DNA of 46,811 nucleotides, from contig CAYZXL010000035.1 in assembly GCA_964482435.1 (NCBI GenBank), positions 1-46,811 of the forward strand. Reading direction: 5' to 3'. The first letter of the stretch is position 1, and every line of letters begins with the position of its first letter. The DNA is from CAYZXL01 sp964482435 (lineage in GTDB: Bacteria > Auribacterota > JABMQX01). The notes under the pieces were generated by a model that saw nothing but the letters and a program-made list of their open reading frames with translations, did no database searches and had not been told where the DNA came from. Positions 19,001 to 26,906 of this stretch are shown in pieces. The position numbers and the translations under genes were made by a program.

Positions 19001-19217
19001 AAGCTTCAACTGTGATGGCCTCCCTGAACGAGTGGAGGGATTCGGAGTCCGCAACCTGCATATAACCCGTCTTCCCATCCAGACTGAGCACCCGATTGAC
19101 GGCTGATCCGCTCGGACTTGCCAGCTCGGAAGACTCGGCAAAACCGGAGTGCGCGGCGAAATGCTGGCTAACGAGAGCAGCAGACACAACCAAAAGGGTG
19201 GCGAAATGCTTTCTCAT
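16044..19217 (-). CDS. Secreted LamG fused to M1-like domain and TPR-like tail
   Basis: A 1057-residue exported protein with GGAG 8 bases before its ATG. Signal peptide: ~1-28. LamG domain: ~40-255, nearly the same as in the two downstream genes. An M1-family-like region spans ~290-800: a beta N-domain, then HEIGHQYW (H555, E556, H559). The third zinc ligand, expected 19 residues after H559 in a WLNEG-type motif, is missing: the motif reads WLMIGLG, with Ile where Glu should be. The domain may therefore be inactive or bind metal differently. The C-terminal ~240 residues are two tandem copies of a ~120-residue TPR-like unit (each with TGEGxKALQI, YDxKHxxEAL and VRHDQ(W/Y)G). The gene follows the 537-residue protein gene by ~215 bases on the same strand. 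Confidence 0.85.
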   Translation of the reverse strand: MRKHFATLLVVSAALVSQHFAAHSGFAESSELASPSGSAVNRVLSLDGKTGYMQVADSESLHSFREAITVEAWIKAASFYVGDGQVNSILRKNIASGAENFLLRFRTLDGEPLAEMNPGVRVGIVQAPYEFTTGTWYHLAGTYDGKAITVYVNGVKVKSQPFSGPMYIDKSDLFIGKGDPEFSFGEYLHGLLDEIRLWNLARSPEQVRSSMNTPLTGKEPGLVLYMNFDDGTARDLSPNGNNGTLHEKAAIVEQPRPTVRIPEGQTAESEEGAGLTTERHPEVPSVFADVQPDRYIIPTQLPQTRYSISANFDTSNNRLEGREEIYISNPSIPLKRLVIDRPSSSGKVKILYQGSPIRSYVTGEYGISQRQMLIELPQVIEPGGSMTLEIEFDLALRLDAITKLTGWFPRLWWGRDVSDDFEVKINPPGEYLIATSGVFDMSRNCYVANGCRQFGLVLMKDLKVLKTKSGDTEIYSYFDEESRECVEFTHQTAVDVINFYREWLGFYPHKALHIVPGGLSHPAGGYPVATAIVGIHGQKQFASAPKSHWQFITAHEIGHQYWIEHVLEAPDTFWLMIGLGVYADRAFMLARGYGDEHERNMIKRYIQGTREILDTRMDRLPEDMKDVDFDYNNVVNHGKGFGVISALACTMGKDTFDSAYKRCLEEFKGRTLDVHDFQRVCEEESGQTLNWFFDQWVRTSRYLSYEIASHETASKEGCYVTTARVKKLGTLSMPAPVTATFEDGASQCLYTDRLLDECTLVFTSQTPLKQIKLDAHNELPLVVPPPDPVIAQLKKAIEGLDFTGEGNKALQIFDRVKKIKLEGADFPWFGLGMHLYDEKHDQEALEAFQNESKQSPESFIGFVWQGHIHDLMNHREEALKCYQKALAMNPRTWVRHDQWGMKIDRSWIEKRIESPFQRPDPTLISLKNRIATLEWTGEGEKALQIVNELKSIKLDDADFPWGKLGLCLYDGKHYEEALQVFRNDFEQQTKTNSPYAFGSLVWQGHLYDLMDQRDKALECYERALGMKPESQVRHDQYGLKVDLDWIKARLKSPFQRD

Positions 19218-19433
19218 CTTGTTGTCTCCATGCTGTTGAGGTGTGACTTCCTGTCTCCCGCTTGTTCCACCATGACGGGCTGAGGACAGGAATCCTCAGA
19301 CGTGTTTGTGAACAAACTTCCCGAATCTGTCCCTTCCTGCAAGCAACCTCGGGGCAGGGGCGCTCCGCGCTCCGGATCATCTCCGCCCGTTCTGGGGGCG
19401 TCCGAGAAAGAGCCAGGGCCGGCAGGACTCCTG

Positions 19434-21047
19434 TCATTCGTCGTACCAATGGCCTTCGACCATGATGTACCATCCCCATTCGGGGAAGTAGTCGTAGCGC
19501 CAGAGAGTGCTTCTTCCCGGGACGAGTCGCAGGAAGGCGCCAAGCTTCTTGTCCAGAGGTTTCTCATCAACAAAGGTTCTCATGAACCCGACGGTTTCCC
19601 CGCCGATATGGCCGTCCACGATATGGTAGAGGATGCGTTCGTCATTACCGATGGTGATCTGGGTTCGCAACTGGCCTTGCTCATCCGTCGTAGAGCCAAA
19701 CGAAGAAATCTCCGCGATTGCTTCCGATTGCAGTTCGCTCAGTTCTTTGTCTTTTCGAGCGCTATATTTCTTGCAGACCTCCAGAACCTTCTCCAACTGC
19801 TTCTGAGTCTGCTCCCTGACATCTTCGGGCATCTCGGGAGGAAGATCGTTAAACTCAACCCCCCGGTAGTAGTTGGGCATAAGGTCCGCCTCCCATCTCA
19901 TTCCACTCATGTAAACCTGACCGCCCCAGGATACATTAAGCTCCGGGCTGTGGTGCACACACCGGACGATGGGCACTACATCCCCAAAGAATTTGAGTTG
20001 CTGAGTCTTCCACTCGCGGCAGCTTATGTCACGACCTCCGGTATATTCTATCCCAGCCCTCGCTGGCGAGAACTCGTAGCTGTAGCTGCACGAGAGCTTT
20101 GGATCGGGGTACCATATCGTCGTGTAATCGGGATCATCCGGACAGAGGAGCGCTTCCCTGCTAAGGTAATCGGGGACAAGGTCTGAAAGCCAGTCGGGCA
20201 GCTTTCCCTTATCCTTCTCGTACTTCTTGGTCGCCGCGTAAATCCTGCTCAGATTCGCCGTGCAGGCTTTCATCTCCCCGAAGATTTGGAGGTTCTCCTC
20301 GGGTATGGCGAAATGACGCCCTTTACTCGGCGCCGGGACCTCCTCACCTTTGGCGCGAGAGGACACGGAATCGGCAATCAGCCGCTCGATCAGACTGTCA
20401 ATCCTCTGTATCCTCGATCCAGGGTCATCCCCTGACAGATTGATGGTCCCGTAGATGGCCTCCTTCTTTTTCTCAGGCAGTTTGCTCGCGGCAAGGATTT
20501 TCTGGAGTTCGGCGATGGCTTCCTCTTTCTGCTTCTGCTCCTGGAGGATTTCTACCAGCGTCCACCTCGCAGCGTTTGTTACTTCTTCTCCGAGGTTCTG
20601 AACAATGATCTTTCTCAGTTCCGCTACGGCCTTGTCGAGCATTCCAGCTTCTCGGCACGCATTTGCTTTTTCAAAGCGGAGCAGCGCGACAAGCCCCGCA
20701 TCTCCGTGAGATAGGAGCGCGCTTTCGAGAACCTTTTTCCTTAGCTCCAGGCGCCGCTCCTCGCGGGCAGCAAGGGAGCTCGCGGCCGCCCTCGAAGAAG
20801 GCGGCGATCCTGCCTCGGTAGCGGCACTCGTACCGACGGCCTGGACCCCCTCCAATTGTCCATTGAGTTCCTCAAGCAACCGACGGACACCCTGAACCTC
20901 TTTTCTGAGCGCCTCATTCTCCTTGCGAAGTTCCTGAAGCTCGTTAGTGCTCTTTTTTCCCTGGGCGAAAAGGGAGCTGGTGCTGAGAGACACCGCCAAC
21001 ACCGACACAAAACAGATGCTGAACAGACTTGGCCTGAGACTCCTCAT
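19434..21047 (-). CDS. Secreted coiled-coil protein with H-X9-DG/pseudopilin-like region
   Basis: A 537-residue exported protein: signal peptide ~1-29, a coiled coil at ~33-66 (NELQELRKENEALRKEVQGV), then a helical TPR-like region (~95-200). A later part, MKACTANLSRIYAATKKYEK followed by LSDLVPDYLSREALLCPDD, resembles the mature region of type II pseudopilin or DUF1559-like proteins. RCVHHSPELNVSWGGQVYMS matches their H-x-DG-type end. Such proteins are abundant in Planctomycetota and Verrucomicrobiota. No type IV pilin N-terminal helix is present. It overlaps the anti-sigma gene by ATGA, so it belongs to the ECF operon and is probably its envelope output or signal partner. Function unknown. 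Confidence 0.75.
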   Translation of the reverse strand: MRSLRPSLFSICFVSVLAVSLSTSSLFAQGKKSTNELQELRKENEALRKEVQGVRRLLEELNGQLEGVQAVGTSAATEAGSPPSSRAAASSLAAREERRLELRKKVLESALLSHGDAGLVALLRFEKANACREAGMLDKAVAELRKIIVQNLGEEVTNAARWTLVEILQEQKQKEEAIAELQKILAASKLPEKKKEAIYGTINLSGDDPGSRIQRIDSLIERLIADSVSSRAKGEEVPAPSKGRHFAIPEENLQIFGEMKACTANLSRIYAATKKYEKDKGKLPDWLSDLVPDYLSREALLCPDDPDYTTIWYPDPKLSCSYSYEFSPARAGIEYTGGRDISCREWKTQQLKFFGDVVPIVRCVHHSPELNVSWGGQVYMSGMRWEADLMPNYYRGVEFNDLPPEMPEDVREQTQKQLEKVLEVCKKYSARKDKELSELQSEAIAEISSFGSTTDEQGQLRTQITIGNDERILYHIVDGHIGGETVGFMRTFVDEKPLDKKLGAFLRLVPGRSTLWRYDYFPEWGWYIMVEGHWYDE

Positions 21048-21664
21048 AAGTGGTTTCTCCGTGTAAGGTTGATTCTTGACATAAGTATCCTCCCGAGCGT
21101 TTCGTCCGATCCAAGTGTGGATTCTTGAAGCAGTCGAGGAAAGAATGACGCGCGCCCTACCGACCCTGGCGCACGGGGAAGTCCGGGTGAAGGAGCTTCG
21201 CGACGGCGAAGAACCGCTGCCACCCTCAACAGGGTCCGGGAGGCGTGTTCAGCAGCCGTCGTCTGGGTCACGGCGGGCGCTCGGGTAACGGGAGGGCGTG
21301 CTATTGGTGGAGCATGACCGCCCTTGTCGAATAGAAATAATACCGCCGCCCCCGCGATGGTCAGAAGAATCGCTGCCGCCCCTGCCCAGACGGCACGCAA
21401 ACGCCATGCTCGTCTCTTCGCCAGTGGGGCCATTTGAGTTATGATTCGGCTCCTGCTGATGCAAGTCTGTCGTGCCGCCTCGTTGAACCAGGCTTTGCTT
21501 TCGAGGAGGAGCTCGTCCATTTCCTGCAAATCAGCGAGGAGACGCTTGCATTCCCCGCACTTGGAAAGATGGTCGGAGACGATACGGAGAGTCTTTTCGC
21601 AGCCCCCCTTCGGCATCGTCTGAAGCAGTTTGCTGACTTCTCGGCAGAGATTCTTTTCACTCAT
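21044..21664 (-). CDS. Membrane anti-sigma factor with zinc finger
   Basis: A 206-residue protein. The N-terminal ~45 residues carry the ZAS anti-sigma zinc-finger signature: C22, then H32-x3-C36-x2-C39 (HLSKCGEC). One transmembrane helix follows at ~90-112 (AVWAGAAAILLTIAGAAVLF), then a Pro/Arg/Ala-rich extracytoplasmic part with no recognised domain. This is the standard build of an ECF anti-sigma factor that holds its sigma partner at the membrane until a signal frees it. The gene overlaps the sigma gene upstream and the next gene downstream, both by ATGA, so the three are made together. Confidence 0.88.
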   Translation of the reverse strand: MSEKNLCREVSKLLQTMPKGGCEKTLRIVSDHLSKCGECKRLLADLQEMDELLLESKAWFNEAARQTCISRSRIITQMAPLAKRRAWRLRAVWAGAAAILLTIAGAAVLFLFDKGGHAPPIARPPVTRAPAVTQTTAAEHASRTLLRVAAVLRRREAPSPGLPRAPGSVGRASFFPRLLQESTLGSDETLGRILMSRINLTRRNHL

Positions 21665-22197
21665 GGTAACTTCCCTCGAAGAGCTTGCCGCAGTCGTTTT
21701 CTGGACCTGAAGAGCCGGGATTTCACTGTTTCCAGGTTACAGTCGAGTATCTCAGCTACCTCGTTGAGGGACAGATCATCGAAATAGTGCATGGCAACAA
21801 CTTCTCGGAGTTTAACCGGTAGTTTGTAGACAGCCTTCCCGAGCAACTCCCTCTTCTCTGACCTTGCCAGTTCGCCATAGGGAGAGAGACCGCCGGAGGT
21901 TACGGTTTTGGGCTGCTCGGGGTCGGCGACGGGTCGCACAAAGCCCAGCCGCCTCAGCAGCTTGACTCTTCGGCAATGGTCGCGGTGCTTGTTAAGCATG
22001 ATAGTGTAGAGCCAGTTGAAAACCGACGACCTCCCGGAGAAAGTATCGAATTTCCTGAAAGCCGAGAGAAAAGTCTCCTGCACGATTTCCTCCGCAAGGT
22101 GTCTATCCCCGGCCACAGAAAGGGCTCCACGAAATATCCTTTCGTAGTAGGCGTCCACTATCTGATCAAACTCTTGATGGTCCTGCTGATCGGACAT
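21661..22197 (-). CDS. ECF-family RNA polymerase sigma factor
   Basis: A 178-residue sigma-70 family factor with only regions 2 and 4. Region 2 spans ~10-80, with AEEIVQETFLSAFRKFDTF and FNWLYTIMLNKHRDHCRR for -10 binding. Region 4 spans ~118-170, with LPVKLREVVAMHYFDDLSLN and the EVAEILDCNLETVKSRLFR helix-turn-helix for -35 binding. This is normal ECF size. It heads an overlapping cassette with an anti-sigma factor and a secreted protein, and the LamG fusion genes follow on the same strand, so it may control them. I could not find a clear GGAAC-type autoregulated promoter upstream. Confidence 0.93.
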   Translation of the reverse strand: MSDQQDHQEFDQIVDAYYERIFRGALSVAGDRHLAEEIVQETFLSAFRKFDTFSGRSSVFNWLYTIMLNKHRDHCRRVKLLRRLGFVRPVADPEQPKTVTSGGLSPYGELARSEKRELLGKAVYKLPVKLREVVAMHYFDDLSLNEVAEILDCNLETVKSRLFRSRKRLRQALRGKLP

Positions 22198-22958
22198 TCC
22201 GGTTCATCTCGCAAGAGTGAGACGCACGAGGGGTAAGAATGGGCCCTTTTTTCTGGGCTCCTTCTGAATTACTGCGGATGCGTGTTTCTATGCAGAACCA
22301 GCCTACTCCATCCCGAATATCTTGAGGAATTGTAATGATTCTGAACCCACCAACCCATATACAATGTTCAGGGGCGCACGGAAACCACCCCTGCGAAGAA
22401 CATAAGCCCGGCGGATAAATCCTTCGTGCATAACTCGCGCCTTCATGGTCGGTTAAAAAGCACGGCTACTGGTTCTAATAGGCGGGGCACCAGCGACAAT
22501 TACACGTGTTGTCTCTGGAATCCGGCGAGTAGTGAAGGATTGCCAGGAAGGGCTTTCTGTCCGGGTCACTTGTCCGTGTCGTAAACTGAGCAGAGCGGTA
22601 ACACTCGCACTGACTCTCGGCATGGGTTCCCGCGCTCGCTCGCCTCTGACCCTGTACAACGGCAAACATTCGGCGCCGGAAGTCGTTTCGACCGGCACAA
22701 ACGCGCAAACGGGCTTTTCTCTTGGCCGGGGATCGTAGCGAGGAATGCCCCACAGGCTGACCCAGGGGACGACGCTGCTCAAAACACTCTTATAGAAGCC
22801 AGGTCCCACTGACTTTCGGGTGCGGCTGCGCCTGAGTGGCAGGCGGGGCTTTACACCGCCGGCATCCTGTCGGGGCAAAGGCCGGGGGCGTCCCGTCAAT
22901 CCCGCCGTAGGAGGGATGAAAGAGAGTGGACGAGGAGCGAAGCTCAATTGAATGTGGG
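22198..22958. other. Gene-free region upstream of the ECF operon
   Basis: No supported gene. Long frames on the minus strand are Arg/Pro-rich and lack binding sites. The right part (from ~22800) already shows GC-rich palindromic words like those of the hairpin array that follows. The left 150 bases should hold the ECF operon promoter. Confidence 0.5.
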
Positions 22959-23346
22959 GCCCCCTGCGGGGGCTTGGGGTTGGGTTATCTGCTCGGCATC
23001 CACGGGCTTACGCCCGAGGCAACGGGAATTCCGCCCCTATCAGGGCTGAACCTGCAAGCCCTGCCAGGGCTGAGGAAAGGAAGCCAACCCGATGCTCGCT
23101 ACAAAGAGAAGGCCGCCCCGCAAGGCGGGGGCCGCACAAATGAGAGCGCATCTGGATTTGTCGAATCCCCGCAGGGGATGAAACACAATAGCCACGGGTG
23201 TCAACCCGTGGAACCAGAAGCTGGATTCAATTAAGCCCCCGCAGGGGGCGACACACAATCAGTCGTACTTCTCGAAAATTCTCCCGCACACGAGCCTAAC
23301 CACCAATCAGCGGCGTTGGAGTTGATCCCGCCCCGCGTTTCGCGGG
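22959..23346. repeat. Array of short GC-rich hairpins (REP-like)
   Basis: At least nine small perfect or near-perfect hairpins lie in under 400 bases: at about 22959-22973, 23003-23016, 23032-23046, 23058-23070, 23114-23131, 23166-23178, 23192-23211, 23235-23249 and 23331-23346. Stems differ in sequence (for example GCCCCCTGCGGGGGC and CCACGGGTGTCAACCCGTGG) but are similar in size. They are joined by recurring words such as GGATGAAACACAATAGCC, CGACACACAATCAGTCG and GGGAATTCCGCCCC. Such arrays occur in several PVC and related genomes. No protein is encoded. A fragment of the same module is at the right end of the window. Confidence 0.75.
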
Positions 23347-23760
23347 GGACGCCTTCCCCCGAGGCCCACGCTGCGAGTCCGCCTGTCAAATGTAGCCGCG
23401 CCCCTGACTTTCCAAAACAGAAGCGCAGCCTAAACCCGCTCTCCAGTTCGATCGGAACCCGGTTCCCCCCGGGGGAAGGCGACAGGCTTCTATTCCGCTG
23501 CTCGAGTTTCGCCTCAAATCAGGCGCTCGGCTGGATTTGCTCCAGCAGAGAATCCATGGTCAAAGTGGCATGTACGTGCCAAAACTGCCATGTGGGTCGA
23601 GTTCCTGCGCGAGGGAGCAGGCCGCAGGGTTTTCGCAGCTTGGCCCACCGCTGCGAGGGTCTCGCTTTGTCCCCGGTGCCTTTCTTGTTCGTGTGCGCTA
23701 AGCCGATCCACGACGAGATGCGTCGCGTCTTCAGGTCGTGCGGCAATCTCCGTGAGCCGC
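23347..23760. other. Gene-free region with further repeat-like DNA
   Basis: About 410 bases between the hairpin array and the arabinofuranosidase stop codon. A GC-rich palindrome (TTCCCCCCGGGGGAA) lies at ~23463-23477. The rest has no supported frame. The stretch 23555-23700 has the look of an eroded repeat, but I cannot assign it. Confidence 0.4.
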
Positions 23761-25359
23761 CTACTTAAGTTCCAGCCGCAGAATCGTCAGAGAGTGCTTA
23801 GGGAACGTGTAGGTGAAACCGCTGCCGGTGACCACGAGCGTGGCATTCCTGGTCACGGGGCGAACCTTCTTGTCGTCTCCAAAAGTATGCGTGGCCTTGA
23901 GGTCGGGGCAGGTCATCTCCCACACTCCGGCTTCTGCACCCACCTCGCCGTCGAGGTTCTCGACCTGCGCGACGATGTCCATCTTCTCGCTGCGGTTCAG
24001 CACGTTCAAATACACGGCGCGTTTTTTCGCGTCGTAGGTGGCGGAGACATCGAGATAGCCGATGGGAGGCCGTGAGCCGATGCGATAGGTAGGCCCTGAA
24101 ACCTGCAAATCCAAAGACATGTTGCCGCGCTGCTTGCCGTACTCCAGCAGTGGGAAGTAGATGGGCTGGAGAAACAGGCCCTCCTTGTTCGTGAAGATGG
24201 GAGCAATGACATTCACCAACTGCGCGAGGTTTGCCATCTTGACGATGTGCGCATGGCGGATGAACGAGTTGAGAAACATCCCCATGGCGAGAGCATCCTC
24301 GAAGTTGTATCGCTCCTCCAACCCGGTCCGGGCGATTTCGAATTCGGTATTGCCGCTGCGGGCGCGGTACCAGACGTTCCACTCGTCAAATGCGATGTAG
24401 ATGGGGCGAGGGGGAGACTGTCCGGTTTTTGCGGCGTTGATCAGTCCTTCCACAACCTCAATCCGGTAGTCAATGTCCTGCGAAACGGCAAGGTACTTCT
24501 CGAAGTTGTTGTCGGGATTGCCGATGTAAGTGTGAAGCGAGATGTATTCGATTTCGTTCTTGAGCCGTTCGAGAACCGTGCGGTTCCAGCCAATCCAGTC
24601 GGCGCCAGGCCGGAAATCCGAAGAGCCGCTTGCAATCAACTTGATGGATCCATCCGCACGGTGCATTGCCTTGGCGGCTTCGAGGGCAAACTTGGCATAG
24701 TCCTCAGCATTCTTATGGCCAAGTTGCCACGGGCCGTCAATTTCATTGCCGAGGCCCCAATACTTCACATTCCAGGGCTTCTCGCGACCGTTCTTCTTTC
24801 GCTGCTCGGCCCAGTAGGTGGGGCGGGACTCGTTGCAGTATTCCACCCACTGCCGTGCATCGTCAACGGTGCCCAGTCCGGCGTTGATACAGATATAAGG
24901 CTCGGCCCCGACCCGCTCGCAATAGCGAAGAAATTCATCGGTCCCGAAGCGGTTCGATTCCAGTGCGCCCCAGGCATGGTCGGGACGCACGGGACGCAAC
25001 TGGCGTGGCCCGATGCCATCTTTCCAGTTGTAGCCGGAGGCGAAGTTGCCCCCCGGCCAGCGGAGGACAGAAACTCCGAGGGGCTTCACCGCCTCCATGA
25101 CGTCCTTGCGGTAACCTTCCTCGTAGGAAAGCTGGCTGCCCTCCTCAAAAATGCCGCCGTAGATGCACCGGCCGAGATGTTCCGCGAAATTGCCGAAGAC
25201 ATGGGGGTGGACTTCGCCAATGACGCGGTTGATGTCAATTCTCATTCGGGCCACTGGACTGGCGGTATCCACCTCGCGCGAAGGCGATTGCGCGAAGAGA
25301 CTCCCCCCAAACACGCTGAGCGTTGTGAGTAGTAAACCGACGGATTGCATTGTTCTCAT
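23761..25359 (-). CDS. abfA: Secreted alpha-L-arabinofuranosidase, family GH51
   Basis: A 532-residue exported enzyme with a signal peptide (~1-24). It shows the GH51 layout: a TIM barrel (~45-370), then a beta-sandwich to the C-terminus. Diagnostic motifs are HVFGNFAEHLGRCIYGGIF at the start, LRWPGGNFASGYNWKDGIGP, the acid/base E206 in YWGLGNEIDGPW, and the nucleophile E326 in IAFDEWNVWY. GH51 enzymes release terminal L-arabinofuranose from arabinan, arabinoxylan and related hemicelluloses with retention. Length is normal for the family (about 500). AAGGAG precedes the first ATG. It is followed downstream only by the gene-free region, and upstream are DUF1080 and GH-A genes on the same strand, suggesting a polysaccharide-use locus. 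Confidence 0.93.
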   Translation of the reverse strand: MRTMQSVGLLLTTLSVFGGSLFAQSPSREVDTASPVARMRIDINRVIGEVHPHVFGNFAEHLGRCIYGGIFEEGSQLSYEEGYRKDVMEAVKPLGVSVLRWPGGNFASGYNWKDGIGPRQLRPVRPDHAWGALESNRFGTDEFLRYCERVGAEPYICINAGLGTVDDARQWVEYCNESRPTYWAEQRKKNGREKPWNVKYWGLGNEIDGPWQLGHKNAEDYAKFALEAAKAMHRADGSIKLIASGSSDFRPGADWIGWNRTVLERLKNEIEYISLHTYIGNPDNNFEKYLAVSQDIDYRIEVVEGLINAAKTGQSPPRPIYIAFDEWNVWYRARSGNTEFEIARTGLEERYNFEDALAMGMFLNSFIRHAHIVKMANLAQLVNVIAPIFTNKEGLFLQPIYFPLLEYGKQRGNMSLDLQVSGPTYRIGSRPPIGYLDVSATYDAKKRAVYLNVLNRSEKMDIVAQVENLDGEVGAEAGVWEMTCPDLKATHTFGDDKKVRPVTRNATLVVTGSGFTYTFPKHSLTILRLELK

Positions 25360-25530
25360 AGTCAGTTCTCCTTGTTTATGTAGCGAATTCTCCCGGCATG
25401 GTATTGTCGGAAACAGCTCACAGACCTTCCTGCAGAACCACAGGCCAGTCTTTCATGAACTTCGTTCACCCGGAGACCATGAAAATCGGGTCTCGGTAAC
25501 CCTGATTTTTGAACCGGTCCGATTCTGTTT

Positions 25531-25605
25531 CCTCTCGCCAAGACGCTAAGATGGCAGGAATTCACGGGGCTTGCTCCTTTGCGTCCTTCGCGGCTTTGCG
25601 AGAGG
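25531..25605. repeat. Dispersed CTTTGCG-type inverted repeat, copy 2
   Basis: The left arm CCTCTCGCCAAGACGC and right arm GCGGCTTTGCGAGAGG match each other as an inverted repeat at 13 of 16 positions, with about 43 bases between. It shares its arm words with the copy at 4190-4272. It lies between the arabinofuranosidase and DUF1080 genes. Confidence 0.6.
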
Positions 25606-25667
25606 CGTCCCTACCAGCTACGTTAAAGGCTTTCTTTCAAATGTCTCCGTCCGGTGTCAATTCAAAA

Positions 25668-25802
25668 TCATCGCGCCCTCGGCTTCTGGCTCAGCAGCGT
25701 CGCCTTGCCGGAATGCACGGCGGACGGCCGCTTATGGGCCGCTTTCATGCCTTCCAGGAATTCCGAATCAGGGCCATCCACCGATAGTCCAGGCACAGGG
25801 TC
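25668..25802 (-). pseudogene. C-terminal relic of a second GH-A glycosidase
   Basis: Directly after the DUF1080 stop codon and in the same frame, the minus strand reads on without interruption for about 44 codons. It includes DSEFLEGMKAAHKRPSAVHS and ends SGKATLLSQKPRAR before TGA at 25668. This is clearly the same as the last ~40 residues of the glycosidase gene at 26985-28895 (RDFVEGVKMTHKSLFEVHS, then SGKTPPFSQKPMAQ). The rest of that second copy is gone. It therefore marks a duplication of the glycosidase followed by loss, with DUF1080 now joined at the break. Confidence 0.8.
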
Positions 25803-26906
25803 TTACTTTTGCCTCTTCTGGGCGCGCATCTCATCGCCCCCGAGGTAGAACGTCAGACCGGTCGGCATGCTACGTTCGTTCAAATCGAATACGATTCGCC
25901 CGTCGGTGTCCTTGAGAACGAACTCCGTGCGCGATAGGGGTAGGAGCTCAAGACCGCCCTGCCGCCAGTAGAAGTCGGCGAAGAGTCGGTTGTTCTCCCG
26001 GGTGATGGTAATCGGAGCGGTCGTGTTCGGACGGTCGTAGATGCCCGTGTAGCGGTCGAGCTCTTTTGTGGACATCTCGATGGGCCGATATGCCGTGGCG
26101 TACGAGGCGTCCGGTGCGGGGAGCTCCTGTAACGGCAGGGCCCAGATATTGCGAAAGCGGACTGGAGTGCCGTGATCCTGAAGCCCAATCGGAAGCATGT
26201 CATCGTGAGCCTTGTAGGGGAGGTACTTCAGCCACGAAGTCGGCCCCAGCAATTCCTCATTGTCCTGAATGAGGATCCCGTTGTGCACGAGGGTTATCCG
26301 AGCTGGCTCCTCGAGTTTTCCCTCGGCTCCAAAGCGGGGGCGACGGAAGTAGATGTCGTACGTCTGCCATTCGCCCGGGGGAAGACAGGCGTTGAAGCGG
26401 GGTGGGTACTGGCCGTAGATGGACCCCGCCTGTCCGTCGGCATAGGTGTCGGCCTGGTAGGAATCGAGAACCTGCACCTCGTAAAAGCCCATGAGGAAAA
26501 TGCCGCTATTCGCTCGACCCTGGCCCTTTCCGTTGGGAGGATTGGGGGTTCTCCACTCGACGTGCAACAGGACATCGCCAAATCGCGGTTTGCTTCGGAT
26601 TCCCCCGGCGCCCGGAACGATTTCCATGTAACCGTCCTGGACCTTCCACTTCGCCTCGCGGCCATTCTCTGCCGTCCATTGCGAGAGATCGGTGCCATCG
26701 AAGAGCACAATAGCCTTTTCCGGCGCCGGCACTGCTTGAGCCTCTCGGACTGGTGTAATCACCGGCGGCTTGGGGCGATTCATATCGTGCGCCTTCCAGC
26801 GGATGGCCTGCGACTTTCTTGTCGCCTCGGTCGTGTGTCCGCATCCGGAAGACCCCATTGCCAGGATGACCACAAACATCGCCAAGACCACATCGTTTCT
26901 TTTCAT
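25803..26906 (-). CDS. DUF1080 / 3-keto-disaccharide hydrolase-like lipoprotein
   Basis: A 367-residue protein; start 26906 is set by AAAGGAG 5 bases upstream. The N-terminus is a lipoprotein signal (FVVILAMGSSGC), so it is probably membrane-anchored. Residues ~60-265 form a DUF1080 beta-sandwich (PF06439): IVLFDGTDLSQWTAENG, LHVEWRTP, NSGIFLMGFYEVQVLDSY, LPPGEWQTYDIYF and GPVRFRNIWALPL-like end (TPVRFRNIWALPL). Family members include hydrolases of 3-keto-disaccharides and laminarinase-like carbohydrate proteins. The last ~90 residues (LDRYTGIYDRP onward) resemble DUF3471. It lies 78 bases downstream of the GH-A gene, likely in one operon with it, and next to GH51. Confidence 0.85.
   Translation of the reverse strand: MKRNDVVLAMFVVILAMGSSGCGHTTEATRKSQAIRWKAHDMNRPKPPVITPVREAQAVPAPEKAIVLFDGTDLSQWTAENGREAKWKVQDGYMEIVPGAGGIRSKPRFGDVLLHVEWRTPNPPNGKGQGRANSGIFLMGFYEVQVLDSYQADTYADGQAGSIYGQYPPRFNACLPPGEWQTYDIYFRRPRFGAEGKLEEPARITLVHNGILIQDNEELLGPTSWLKYLPYKAHDDMLPIGLQDHGTPVRFRNIWALPLQELPAPDASYATAYRPIEMSTKELDRYTGIYDRPNTTAPITITRENNRLFADFYWRQGGLELLPLSRTEFVLKDTDGRIVFDLNERSMPTGLTFYLGGDEMRAQKRQK

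Noticed and set aside
22453..22947. Long minus-strand frame upstream of the ECF operon
   Set aside because: Arg/Pro/Ser-rich translation, no binding site, overlaps repeat-like palindromes, and no family resemblance.
22959..23346. CRISPR array in the repeat-rich region
   Set aside because: Repeats are unlike short palindromes with irregular spacing; no constant direct repeat of 24-40 bases with regular spacers and no cas genes.
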